A DNA stretch of 51,538 nt from an uncultured Thermoleophilia bacterium (GCA_938017905.1 CALIKX010000061.1:1-51538); one strand, 5' to 3'; counted from the stretch's first letter, positions 44,495 to 51,538 are shown. Numbers and translations are program-made. The notes: a model not told the origin generated them from the sequence alone.

Positions 44495-45109
44495 CTACGC
44501 GAACTTCGCCCCCGCGAGGCTGGTGCCCGAGTGGGTGGGCGGACCGCCGTTCGGCTCCACCGAGATGTCCACCGCCGCGTAGTCGGCGGGGGCGGGAAGC
44601 GGCAACGTCAGGTCCACATCAGGTGACGACGGGGTGAACGACCCCACCGAGGTCATTTCGGTGGACCCCTTCTCCAGCACCCACACCTCGTAGTGGTGGC
44701 CCGACGGTGGCGGCGGCACGTCGCGCAGGGCCACCTCGACGGCACCACCCACCTGGTCGGCCGCGTACAGCGACGCCGTGCCGGACACCCCATCGCCTCC
44801 CTGCGCCACCACGGCGGTGCTGGCGGTGAGCGGACCGGGGTCATCGCCCCCGCCCGTGAGGGAGGCGGTCACGCCCACGGCGATCGCGGCCGCGCAGGCC
44901 GCCGCGGCGATGGACGCAAGGACGGTGCGTCGGCGTGCCCGGCGGGAGTCGAGGCTGATCACCGGCGCGAGCGGTGCCGCGCCATCTTCCTCCGCCGCGA
45001 CCGCCGCGGCGATGCGGTCGCCCAGGTCCGGCGGTGGCGGAACGGGCGGCAACGCGCCGCGCAGGGCGCGCGTGGTGGACGCGTCTTCAGGTGTCAGGTG
45101 ATCGTTCAT
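44495..45109 (-). CDS. Anti-sigma-K factor (RskA-like)
   Basis: A 204-residue membrane protein. The N-terminal ~60 residues are cytosolic and would hold the sigma factor; they lack the Cys/His zinc motif of ZAS-type anti-sigma factors. One helix follows (TVLASIAAAACAAAIAVGVT, about 62-84), then an extracytoplasmic RskA C-terminal domain with GTASLYAADQVGGAVEVALR, HYEVWVLEKGST and VGSFTPSSP. It sits 3 bases downstream of its sigma gene. By analogy with SigK-RskA, proteolysis of the anti-sigma factor in response to an envelope or redox signal would free the sigma factor. Confidence 0.85.
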   Translation of the reverse strand: MNDHLTPEDASTTRALRGALPPVPPPPDLGDRIAAAVAAEEDGAAPLAPVISLDSRRARRRTVLASIAAAACAAAIAVGVTASLTGGGDDPGPLTASTAVVAQGGDGVSGTASLYAADQVGGAVEVALRDVPPPPSGHHYEVWVLEKGSTEMTSVGSFTPSSPDVDLTLPLPAPADYAAVDISVEPNGGPPTHSGTSLAGAKFA

Positions 45110-45112
45110 CAG

Positions 45113-45691
45113 TCATGCCTCCAGGCCGAGATCCCTGGCGACGTCCCGCATACGCCCGAGGGCGAGTCGCATGCGGCTCTTCACGGTGCCAAGCGGCAGT
45201 CCCAGCCGATCGGCGATCTCCGATTGGGACAAGCCGTCGAAGTACCCCAATTGCAGCACGTCGAGCTGCTCCTGTGGCAGTCGTGCCATGGCCTCCCCCA
45301 CGCGCACCGCGGCATCGGCATCAGCCACCACGTCTGCGGTGTCGGGCGCGGCCCCCGCGGGCTGGACCTCCTCCTGCGGCATCGGACGCCGCGACTGCCC
45401 GCGCACGGCATCAAGCGCCCGGTTCCGCGCGATCGCGCACAGCCAGGTGCTGGGCTGCGCACGCCCGGGGTCGAACGTGCGGGCCGTGCGCCATGCCGCC
45501 AGGAAGGCGTCCTGCGTGCACTCCTCGGCCGCCTGCGCGTCCCCCGTGATGCGGAAGGCGATGGCATGGAGCATCCGCCCGTATCGCCCGTAGAGGTCGC
45601 TGAGCGCCGCCTGGTCGCCCGCGGCCATGCGGGCGAGGAGCCGGGCATCTATCGTGCCGGCGTCCGGGGAATCCGCGGAAGTGCGCTCCAC
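45113..45691 (-). CDS. ECF RNA polymerase sigma factor (SigK-like)
   Basis: A 192-residue group 4 sigma factor. Region 2 is seen in LYGRYGRMLHAIAFRITGDA with AEECTQDAFLAAWRTARTFD and WLCAIARNRALDAVRGQSRR; region 4 is MARLPQEQLDVLQLGYFDGL followed by SQSEIADRLGLPLGTVKSRM with the helix-turn-helix. The GTG at 45691 is chosen because TACCAT lies six bases upstream; an ATG at 45757 lies within an inverted repeat upstream of that box. It pairs with the adjacent RskA-like anti-sigma factor, next to a fasciclin gene as in the mycobacterial SigK locus. Confidence 0.92.
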   Translation of the reverse strand: MERTSADSPDAGTIDARLLARMAAGDQAALSDLYGRYGRMLHAIAFRITGDAQAAEECTQDAFLAAWRTARTFDPGRAQPSTWLCAIARNRALDAVRGQSRRPMPQEEVQPAGAAPDTADVVADADAAVRVGEAMARLPQEQLDVLQLGYFDGLSQSEIADRLGLPLGTVKSRMRLALGRMRDVARDLGLEA

Positions 45692-45697
45692 GCGACC

Positions 45698-45703
45698 ATG
45701 GTA
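45698..45703 (-). promoter_or_regulatory. -10 box of the sigma/anti-sigma operon, leaderless type
   Basis: TACCAT on the minus strand, six bases before the GTG at 45691. No housekeeping -35 is visible, so it may be recognised by another sigma factor or by SigK-like autoregulation. Confidence 0.45.
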
Positions 45704-45719
45704 GGCCGCGCGGGCGCGT

Positions 45720-45773
45720 GCCCGGCGCGCGGGCAGGTCGGCGATGACGGCCGTCATGGCCTGCGCGCCGGGC
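45720..45773 (-). terminator. Inverted repeat between fasciclin and sigma genes
   Basis: An 11-bp perfect stem (45720-45730 with 45763-45773) encloses about 32 bases that contain the inner palindrome GACGGCCGTC. It starts 8 bases after the fasciclin stop and lies upstream of the sigma gene's own -10 box. Likely terminator or attenuator separating the two units. Confidence 0.5.
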
Positions 45774-45780
45774 ATTCCCA

Positions 45781-46308
45781 CTACCTCAGGGCCGGCGGGA
45801 TCAGCACGTTGTTGATCACGTGAATCACACCGTTGCTGGCCATCACGTTGGCCTTCTTGACCACCGCATTGTTGTTCAGCCGCACCACGCCCTTCTTCGT
45901 GCGGACCTTGATGCCGCTCCCCTCCAGGCTGCGCACCGCGTAGAACTTGGTGATCTGCGGCGCGAGCACCTGCTTGGGCAGCACGTGGTAGGTGAGTACG
46001 GCCTTCAGCTGATCGGGGTTGGCCTTGAGGGCCGCGAGCGTCTCGGCCGGCACCTTCTTGAATGCGGCGTTGGTGGGCGCAAACACCGTGTAAGGGCCCT
46101 TGGCCGAGAGCGCGTCGACCAGACCAGCTTCCTTCACCAGCGACACCAGCGTCGAGAACTGCGGGTTGGACGATGCCACCTGCACGATGTTCTGCTTGGG
46201 CTTGGCGGGCACGCTGTCGTGCGTCTGCGCCATGGCCGGTGCTGCCGCCACGGCTGCAGCGGCGGCAACGGCGCCAAGGGCGGGAAGAAGGCGGGTACGC
46301 GTGGACAT
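45781..46308 (-). CDS. Secreted fasciclin-domain protein (MPT70-like)
   Basis: A 175-residue exported protein. The signal peptide is LLPALGAVAAAAAVAAAPAM then AQ, cleaved near residue 29. One FAS1 domain follows: FSTLVSLVKEAGLVDALSAK, GPYTVFAPTNAAFKKVPAET (the H1 FAS1 signature), LTYHVLPKQVLA and the H2 end NGVIHVINNVLIPP. Such proteins mediate adhesion or bind ligands outside the cell; mycobacterial MPT70/MPT83 are controlled by SigK. GGAGGA is 7 bases before the ATG. The sigma and anti-sigma genes lie directly downstream. Confidence 0.92.
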   Translation of the reverse strand: MSTRTRLLPALGAVAAAAAVAAAPAMAQTHDSVPAKPKQNIVQVASSNPQFSTLVSLVKEAGLVDALSAKGPYTVFAPTNAAFKKVPAETLAALKANPDQLKAVLTYHVLPKQVLAPQITKFYAVRSLEGSGIKVRTKKGVVRLNNNAVVKKANVMASNGVIHVINNVLIPPALR

Positions 46309-46328
46309 CAATGGTCCTCCTCGGTCGG

Positions 46329-46347
46329 GGCCCGATCCCATCGGGCC
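46329..46347 (-). other. Leader hairpin before the fasciclin gene
   Basis: A perfect 8-bp stem GGCCCGAT/ATCGGGCC with a 3-base loop, ending 9 to 13 bases upstream of the GGAGGA binding site. It could influence mRNA stability or translation. Confidence 0.4.
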
Positions 46348-46390
46348 GTTCGACCGTGGTACGACCGCCACCGAGGATCGGATCACCCAC

Positions 46391-46412
46391 CCGGCGGAGG
46401 ATGTTCCGCCGG
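46391..46412 (-). terminator. Hairpin downstream of the NlpC/P60 gene
   Basis: A perfect 8-bp stem CCGGCGGA/TCCGCCGG with a 6-base loop, about 15 bases after the NlpC/P60 stop. No T tract. Confidence 0.5.
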
Positions 46413-46426
46413 AACCCGCCGGGGTC

Positions 46427-47239
46427 CTACGGGCGGGCAGCCCCCATGTAGTCGTGCATGCGGTTGGCCAGCGGGAAGATGCTGACCACCTTGCCGGTGC
46501 GCGGTGCGTGGATCACGTTGCCGCCACCCATGTAGATGCCCATGTGACCGAGGTTCCGGAAGAAGACCAGGTCGCCGGCGGCCAGCTGCTCGAAGGGCAC
46601 CTTGGGCAGCGCGGCCCAGATGTCCCACGTGCTGCGCGGGATCGACTTGCCGATCTGCTTGTACGAGAACATCGAGAAACCCGAGCAGTCGAAGCCCGCG
46701 GGTGTGGCCCCGCCATAGCGGTAGGGAACGCCCAGGTACTGGGTGGCCACCTGCACCACGCCGGCGTTCGGCTCAGCCGGTGGCAGCGGGCCGGTGGCCG
46801 CGGCCACCCCGCGCATCTTGATGCCGATGGCGGAGAGGAACCGGGCGTCCACGATCAGGTTGGGCTTCATGCGCAGCTTGCGCTGCAGGCGCTTGGTGGC
46901 CTTCTGCGTTGCGCGGTCCCAGCGGCCCGTGACGCGGATGCGCTGCCCCTTGGAGCGAAGCTTGCGCTGGTACTTCTTCATGAACGAAGAGCGCGTGCGG
47001 GGGCCCACCAGGGATACCGGACCGGTGGGGACGGTGACCGCAGGCGTCGCCGGCGTGGCGCCATCAGCGGGCGGAGCGGGGGCGGGAGCCTGCGAGGCGA
47101 CCGGCGGAGCCGAAGCCGTGCTGGTTCCTGGCAGCGTGTCGGGGAGGGGCGTCGCCGAGAGCGTCGCGCCACCCGCGAGCGGGAGCGTCAGTCCGAGGAG
47201 GATGGCCGCAGTGCGAAGGCGCACGACGGGGGTCCTCAC
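46427..47239 (-). CDS. NlpC/P60-family cell wall hydrolase
   Basis: A 270-residue exported peptidoglycan endopeptidase. A signal peptide (LRTAAILLGLTLPLAGGATL) is followed by a Pro/Ala/Thr-rich linker, then a peptidoglycan-binding-like region (residues ~87-125, GPRTRSSFMKKYQRKLRSKG) and the NlpC/P60 domain from ~150. The catalytic Cys is in AGFDCSGFSMFSY, the His in LGHMGIYMGGG and the third polar residue is in the NVIHAP region. It cleaves peptide stems, probably during growth or division. GTG start; a long structured region lies upstream. Confidence 0.9.
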   Translation of the reverse strand: MRTPVVRLRTAAILLGLTLPLAGGATLSATPLPDTLPGTSTASAPPVASQAPAPAPPADGATPATPAVTVPTGPVSLVGPRTRSSFMKKYQRKLRSKGQRIRVTGRWDRATQKATKRLQRKLRMKPNLIVDARFLSAIGIKMRGVAAATGPLPPAEPNAGVVQVATQYLGVPYRYGGATPAGFDCSGFSMFSYKQIGKSIPRSTWDIWAALPKVPFEQLAAGDLVFFRNLGHMGIYMGGGNVIHAPRTGKVVSIFPLANRMHDYMGAARP

Positions 47240-47467
47240 GTTCTGGCGTGCCGCGATAACTGGGGCTCCTGTTCGACTACGAGGGCATCGTGCCGACGCG
47301 CGTGCTCAGCGCCGTAGGTCGTTCACACGATGAGAGGACCGTAGGCAGCCCTTGCCGCCGGCACAAGCCTTCCCGGTGCCTGCCATCCGCCAAAAACGTG
47401 CCGGGATTCGCTCTTTTCCCCATGCACATGGGGAATCCGGTACGGACGTGCGTCAGGGGGTATTTAC
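47240..47467 (-). ncRNA. Structured 5' leader of the NlpC/P60 gene (candidate riboswitch or attenuator)
   Basis: About 230 non-coding bases. An AT-rich TAAATA box at about 47462-47467 could be the -10. Downstream on the minus strand there are several helices: CCGGATT (47440-47434) with AATCCCGG (47408-47401) enclosing TTCCCCA/TGGGGAA; GGCAG with CTGCC enclosing GGCAC/GTGCC (about 47345-47388); and GGTC/GACC near 47317-47340. Wall-hydrolase genes of Actinobacteria often carry c-di-AMP (ydaO) riboswitches, but I cannot find the ydaO core GGGGTGAATC or CGACAGCTAAC, so the class is unassigned. Confidence 0.4.
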
Positions 47468-47513
47468 ATTCATAAATGCGCTCTATGCGGGAAAGAAGCA
47501 ACCCGCAGCACCG

Positions 47514-47532
47514 GGGCACGCGAGGCGTGCCC
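47514..47532 (-). terminator. Terminator of the DUF1254 gene
   Basis: A 7-bp perfect stem GGGCACG/CGTGCCC with a 5-base loop, 9 bases after the stop, followed further on by TTGCTTCTTT on the minus strand. Confidence 0.55.
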
Positions 47533-47541
47533 GGGGGGCCA

Positions 47542-49707
47542 TCACCCCACCTTCGTGATGGCCGGCGGTACCCAGGTGGACGTCATCGAGCCGTCCGGGG
47601 GCGGCAGGATGCTCGCCGCCGTGTTGCTGCCGGGCGTGGGGTAGTAGATGCGCAGCATCGGGCGGATCTGCGGGGTGGGCAGGGTGCGCCCGTACACCGT
47701 CTGCAGGTAGGCGGTGGAGGGCGTGGGCAGCCAGTTGGTGGCGGGAGCGCCCGCGGGCAGGGATGGCCCGATCCACAGGGTCACCGACCCGTCAGCGTTC
47801 CGCGCCAAGCGCCCTGAGGTCAGCTGCTGCGACCCCAACTGCGACACCGGCTGCACGGCTCCCCACCACAGGTCGCCGCTGCCCGGCTGCAGGTCCACCA
47901 CCGGGCCCGGCGTGCCGTCGGGCCCCTGCTCCGGCACACCACCTCCGGCCTGCCCGCCGGACGGCGTGGGCGACACCACCTGCTGCCACGTGGATGAAAC
48001 CGAGAACGTGTAGGTGGCCCGCGCACCCGACCCCTTCACCACTGGGGTGCTGGCCACGTAATAGGGGGTGTTGGCCATGAGCCCGTAGGCCTCCGCGCCG
48101 CGCCCGAACATGATCGTGGTACTGGCCACCGGGGCACCGCCCCATGTGGGCATGCCCACGGTGACCGTGTTGGCCGTCGCGTCCACGGCCCGCACGCGTG
48201 TGTTGGCCGATGAGTACGCGGTGTTCAGCACGCTGGCCTGCGTGATGTAGGGCGCCGCCGACTGGCTGGGGTCGGTCTGGTACACGTGCACCGACCAGAA
48301 CCCGCGCGGGTTGCCCGACCGGTTGTTGACCGTCGGGGGGATGGTGCCGTTGGCCGGCAGGGGCTGCCCCTGCGCCCAAGCCGCGGGGAAGGTGATGGCG
48401 TAGGTGCCGTCACCGGTCAGTTGCGTGGCGCTGGTGCCGTCGGTGTTGTTGATCTGCGCGTATACGGCGTCCAGCGGAACGTTGGCCGACCCGCCTGCCT
48501 GCACCACGACCGACCGGAACAGGTACCCCACGAACGTGTTGGGGTAGGTGCCGATGTCGTCGTTGAGGAACGTCCAGTAGTTGGTGGATGCATTCGCGCC
48601 GATGACCGACTGCAGGGCCGCCACGGCCGCCGCGCCCTTCTGGTACCCGGCCTGGAGGGCGGCGATCTGGTCCTGCCCCCAGTTCGACGGCACGCGGTAG
48701 CCGGCGGCCGTGAGCCCCAGGGGACGGAACCGTGCGAGCGCCCGGGCCTGACCCCAGGAGGGGTTCTCATAGCGACGGCGTGCGTTTGCCTGCGGCACCA
48801 CCCACGCGGGCAGCGCGCGCAGCGACGTGCCGCCGATGCCCGTGGTGCGGGCGGGCAGGGGGTTCAGCGCCAGCGACCGCCCTGCCTGCGCGAAGAAGGC
48901 CAGCGCGCTGGTGGGGGCGTTCTTCCACTTCTTTGCGCGCTGCGACTCGGCCGCCGTGGGCGGGTACGAGAACGTGGTCGGGTACACGGGCGCGTTGCCG
49001 TTGGCCTGGAACTGGTCCAGCGTGTTCAGCGCGAAGCGCCTCACCGTGCGCTGATACACGCGCGCCGTGGAGTTGCGGTTGCCCGAGGGCACCAGGGAGT
49101 CGGCCCGGATGCGGATGAGCAGCCAGTTGTAGTTGGTGTCGGTGGGCAGCACCCGATAGGTGAAGCCATTGATGCGGACGGTCCGCTTGCCCGCGTACTG
49201 CGACGTGGGCCCGGCGATGAGGTAGCTCTGTGACCGCGACGACGGTGTGGTGCGCGTGCCGATGCTGCCGATGGAGTTGACGAAGACGTCCAGCAGGTTG
49301 GCCACGTAGTAGTCGCCGCGCGACGGCGGCACGGTCAGCACCAACTCCTTCGTGGCGCCATTGGGCGTGCCCGCGATCTTCCGGCCGCTCAGGTCGATCA
49401 TCGCGTTCAGGTACAGAACCGACGCGTCACCCGCGTTGGTGGCCAGGTTGTTCCAGGCAGCGGGCAGTTGGCCCTTGCCGCCCAGCACGTTCACGGGCGC
49501 GGTGTGCAGTCCGTTGTACTTCAGGAACCGGTAGACGAACTCCGGCGCCAGCGCCCACGTGTAGGCGTCGGCGGCCAGAGCGGTAATGGCCGTTGGGTCG
49601 GTGAGCGACGACGCCGGGCCACGTGGAGCCGCACTGGCGATGCTCGCGGGAATCGCCACCCCGAGCGCCGCGCATGCCGCGGCCGTCACCATTCCCCTGC
49701 GCCCCAT
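47542..49707 (-). CDS. Exported DUF1254/DUF1214 protein with internal insertion
   Basis: A 721-residue exported protein with an N-terminal signal peptide (TAAACAALGVAIPASIASAA). The DUF1254 domain spans about residues 40-250: ADAYTWALAPEFVYRFLKYN, NVLGGKGQLPAAWNNLATN, GDASVLYLNAMIDLSGRKI and VPPSRGDYYVANLLDVFVNS. The DUF1214 part begins near TYAITFPAAWAQGQPLPANG and GFWSVHVYQTD and ends GSVTLWIGPSLP, NWLPTPS and MLRIYYPTPG. Between LNTAYSSANTRV and GSVTLWIG lies an insertion of about 130 residues containing a beta-rich, Ig-like stretch and a Pro/Gly linker. These paired domains are widespread but lack a known activity. A TAGCGT box and GAGGGGG precede the ATG. Confidence 0.85.
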   Translation of the reverse strand: MGRRGMVTAAACAALGVAIPASIASAAPRGPASSLTDPTAITALAADAYTWALAPEFVYRFLKYNGLHTAPVNVLGGKGQLPAAWNNLATNAGDASVLYLNAMIDLSGRKIAGTPNGATKELVLTVPPSRGDYYVANLLDVFVNSIGSIGTRTTPSSRSQSYLIAGPTSQYAGKRTVRINGFTYRVLPTDTNYNWLLIRIRADSLVPSGNRNSTARVYQRTVRRFALNTLDQFQANGNAPVYPTTFSYPPTAAESQRAKKWKNAPTSALAFFAQAGRSLALNPLPARTTGIGGTSLRALPAWVVPQANARRRYENPSWGQARALARFRPLGLTAAGYRVPSNWGQDQIAALQAGYQKGAAAVAALQSVIGANASTNYWTFLNDDIGTYPNTFVGYLFRSVVVQAGGSANVPLDAVYAQINNTDGTSATQLTGDGTYAITFPAAWAQGQPLPANGTIPPTVNNRSGNPRGFWSVHVYQTDPSQSAAPYITQASVLNTAYSSANTRVRAVDATANTVTVGMPTWGGAPVASTTIMFGRGAEAYGLMANTPYYVASTPVVKGSGARATYTFSVSSTWQQVVSPTPSGGQAGGGVPEQGPDGTPGPVVDLQPGSGDLWWGAVQPVSQLGSQQLTSGRLARNADGSVTLWIGPSLPAGAPATNWLPTPSTAYLQTVYGRTLPTPQIRPMLRIYYPTPGSNTAASILPPPDGSMTSTWVPPAITKVG

Positions 49708-49733
49708 CGTGCCCCCTCGTCGGTCGGAGGCCG

Positions 49734-49739
49734 ACGCTA
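49734..49739 (-). promoter_or_regulatory. -10 box of the DUF1254 gene
   Basis: TAGCGT on the minus strand, overlapping the TAG stop of the helicase gene. It gives a leader of about 20 bases with GAGGGGG before the ATG at 49707. Confidence 0.35.
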
Positions 49740-51446
49740 GCCGATCTGGCGGCGCCCCCCGGGCCGGCTGCCGGTGCCGCGGGGCGGCCCGCCCGGCCCG
49801 CGGTCGCGACGCACGGTGACCTTGCGGCCCTTCAGGGAGCCTCCGCGCAGCGCCTGGATGACCGTGTCGGCCACGCCGTCGGGCACGTCCACCAGCGAGA
49901 AGCGGTCGGCGATCTGGATGGCCCCGATCTCGCGGCCGGCGATCTTTGCCTCGTTGGCGATCGCGCCCACCAGGTCCTGCGGCCGGATGCCCGCGATGCG
50001 ACCGGCGCCCACGAAGATGCGCGCCATGCCCTCCGGCGGCGGGCGTCCGGGCCCGGCGCGCTCCGCGCGACGCGGCGCACCACCGCGCCCGGCACCTGGC
50101 GCGCCGGCCTTCCCGCGCGCGGCGCGATCCTCGCGCATGCGCGCCTCGGGGATCTCCTCCTCGTCATCCCCGCCGCGCGACGCCTGGTGCGCCAGCTTCA
50201 CCGCGGCGGCGGCGATGTCCAGCACGTCGAACTCATCGGCCAGCGACTCCACCACCACGCGGAAGGAGTCGAGGTCGCCCTCGAGGATGTCCTCGCGCAG
50301 GGTGGCGGTGGTGATGTCCAGCCGCCGCGCGCGCAGGTCGGCCACCGTGGGCAGCGACTGCTGAGGGATGCGCCGTCCCGTGACGCGCTCGATGTTGCGC
50401 AGCATGCGGTGCTCACGCGGCTCGGCCAGGGTGATGGCCACCCCCTCGCGGCCGGCGCGGCCCACGCGGCCGATGCGGTGCACGTACTGGGCGGGGGCCG
50501 ACGGCACGTCGAAGTTGATCACGTGGGTGAGCTGGTCCACGTCCAGCCCGCGCGCCGCAACATCGGTGGCCACCAGAAGGTCGGCCGTGCCGGCGCGCAG
50601 GCGGCCCATCACGCGGTCCCGCTGCTCCTGGGTCATGCCCCCGTGCAGGGCCTCCGCATGGTGGCCACGGCCGTTCAGCGTCTCCACCAACTGCTCCACC
50701 TCCACGCGCGTGCGGCAGAACACGATGGCCGCGGTGGGCTCCTCGGCGTCCAGCAGCCGCACCAGGGCCGCTGGCTTGTACGCGCGTTGCACCACGTAGG
50801 CAGCCTGGCGCACGCGGGGCGCCTCACCCTCCGTGGCCGGGGCATCGTCGATCTGCACCCGCACCGGGTCGGTCAGGTGGTCGTTGGCGATGGCGCGGAT
50901 TCGCGGCGGCATGGTGGCCGAGAACAGCATCGTCTGGCGGTCCCCGGGGGTGGCATCCAGGATGGCGCCGATGTCCTCGGCGAACCCCATGTCGAGCATC
51001 TCGTCGGCCTCGTCCAGCACCACCACGGCCACCTGCCCCAGGTCGAGGGTGCCGCGGGCCAGGTGGTCACGGGCCCGGCCCGGTGTGGCCACCACGACGT
51101 CCACCCCGCGCTCGAGAGCCTTCACCTGCCGGTAGATGGGCTGGCCGCCGTACACCGGCAGCACACGCGCCCCCAGGCCGCGGCCGTACTTGTGCATGGC
51201 CTCCGACACCTGCATGGCCAGTTCACGCGTGGGCACCAGCACCAGGGCGCGCGGCCCATCCCCGCGGCCCACGCCCGCCATGCCATTGAGCAGCGGCAAG
51301 GCGAAGGCCGCGGTCTTGCCCGTGCCGGTCGCGGCGTTGCCCAGCAGGTCGCGGCCCGCGATCAGGGGCGGAATGGCCTCCGACTGGATGGGCGTGGGCT
51401 CCTCATAGCCGAGTTCGGCCAGGGCGGCGAGCAGTTCGTCGCGCAA
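49737..51446 (-). CDS. deaD: DEAD-box ATP-dependent RNA helicase
   Basis: A 569-residue helicase of the DeaD/CsdA type. Motifs in order: GYEEPTPIQ (Q motif), AATGTGKT (I), PTRELA (Ia), TPGR (Ib), DEAD (II), SAT (III), then VFCRTR, HGGM, ARGLDV (V) and HRIGRVGRAG (VI). A linker rich in Arg, Gly and Pro leads to a C-terminal DbpA-type RNA-binding domain (RIFVGAGRIAGIRPQDLVGA) and a basic tail. It unwinds RNA in ribosome assembly or cold growth. The TTG at 51446 is the only conventional start, but it leaves out the Phe of the Q motif found just upstream in frame (TFRDLGL), so the true start lies higher. Confidence 0.93.
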   Translation of the reverse strand: MRDELLAALAELGYEEPTPIQSEAIPPLIAGRDLLGNAATGTGKTAAFALPLLNGMAGVGRGDGPRALVLVPTRELAMQVSEAMHKYGRGLGARVLPVYGGQPIYRQVKALERGVDVVVATPGRARDHLARGTLDLGQVAVVVLDEADEMLDMGFAEDIGAILDATPGDRQTMLFSATMPPRIRAIANDHLTDPVRVQIDDAPATEGEAPRVRQAAYVVQRAYKPAALVRLLDAEEPTAAIVFCRTRVEVEQLVETLNGRGHHAEALHGGMTQEQRDRVMGRLRAGTADLLVATDVAARGLDVDQLTHVINFDVPSAPAQYVHRIGRVGRAGREGVAITLAEPREHRMLRNIERVTGRRIPQQSLPTVADLRARRLDITTATLREDILEGDLDSFRVVVESLADEFDVLDIAAAAVKLAHQASRGGDDEEEIPEARMREDRAARGKAGAPGAGRGGAPRRAERAGPGRPPPEGMARIFVGAGRIAGIRPQDLVGAIANEAKIAGREIGAIQIADRFSLVDVPDGVADTVIQALRGGSLKGRKVTVRRDRGPGGPPRGTGSRPGGRRQIG

Positions 51447-51486
51447 CCCCAGGTCGCGGAAGGTGGATCGCTCGATCGTGGGCCGA

Positions 51487-51538
51487 CTAGCCGAACGTGG
51501 TGAGGTCGGTGTGGTGGTGGGTCATGCGCCAGCGGCCG
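51487..51538 (-). CDS. C-terminal end of a SnoaL/NTF2-like protein (partial)
   Basis: The last 16 codons of a minus-strand gene that begins outside the window. They read GRWRMTHHHTDLTTFG and stop. A GRWR(M/I)xHHH end is typical of SnoaL-like/DUF4440 small proteins of the NTF2 fold. It lies 10 to 40 bases upstream of the helicase gene in the same direction. Confidence 0.45.
   Translation of the reverse strand, partial: GRWRMTHHHTDLTTFG

Noticed and set aside
47240-47467. Assignment of the NlpC/P60 leader as a c-di-AMP (ydaO) riboswitch
   Set aside because: The gene context fits, but I could not find the conserved core sequences, so I kept it as an unassigned structured leader.
49623-51503. 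A 626-codon open frame on the plus strand
   Set aside because: It is antisense to the DEAD-box helicase with all motifs intact; composition is that of a shadow frame.

Overview
This is about 51.5 kb of high-GC, gene-dense chromosomal DNA. It most resembles a deep-branching actinobacterium of the class Thermoleophilia (Solirubrobacterales/Gaiellales type). The reasons are the GC-rich codon use, GTG/TTG starts, tightly overlapping operons, a collagen-like exported protein with NSVGTxxL-type repeats, a caa3-type oxidase with CtaC-cytochrome c and long CtaD proteins, a type 2 TrpB, a SigK/RskA-like pair beside a fasciclin gene, and many TANNNT boxes 6-8 bases before start codons. The placement is an inference from family content; no 16S gene is present. 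I see no insertion sequence, prophage, CRISPR array or plasmid gene.

Layout. 1-5.3 kb: the end of an unknown + strand gene, then minus-strand units: Nudix/ASCH/RNase H-like (an apparent nucleotide or RNA housekeeping operon), class I FBP aldolase, a small protein built of W-rich tandem repeats, and pyrE-rsgA. 5.3-9.9 kb: an Nfu-type scaffold gene with a small membrane protein (+), then trpB2 and a two-component system with an exported protein (-). 9.8-10.7 kb: tRNA-Phe and a glycosyltransferase (+). 10.7-25.4 kb: a long minus-strand array for respiratory-chain biogenesis. In transcription order it is ctaC, ctaD, ctaE, cytochrome c, an SDR, a VanX-like dipeptidase; then, from its own promoter, a UbiA prenyltransferase, ccmA-B-C-D, Met8-like, hemA, hemC, cobA-hemD and a SAM hydroxide adenosyltransferase. 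25.4-27.8 kb: ctaB with a 63-residue membrane protein and an MFS exporter (-).

27.8-33.3 kb (+): an FAD oxidoreductase with glcD-glcE-glcF (2-hydroxyacid dehydrogenase complex), then a BamE-like protein. 33.3-39.9 kb (+): an SRPBCC protein, a nitroreductase-like protein, a BadI/MenB-like crotonase, an acyl-CoA ligase, a collagen-like exported protein and a second, divergent nitroreductase-like protein of 449 residues. This looks like an uncharacterised CoA-thioester pathway. 40-42 kb: a MarR regulator divergent from an acyl-CoA dehydrogenase, with a clear operator-promoter between them. 42-47.5 kb (-): a methyltransferase, pyruvate kinase, an RskA-like anti-sigma factor, an ECF sigma factor, a fasciclin protein and an NlpC/P60 hydrolase with a long structured leader. 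47.5-51.5 kb (-): a DUF1254/DUF1214 exported protein with a large insertion, a DEAD-box helicase and the end of a SnoaL-like gene.

The most notable points are: recurrent leaderless-type promoters that also fix several start codons; a cytochrome oxidase subunit I with a C-terminal tandem USP-like region of about 290 residues; the W-motif repeat protein; the nitroreductase/BadI/ligase cluster; and several genes whose conserved N-termini reach upstream of any ATG/GTG/TTG.
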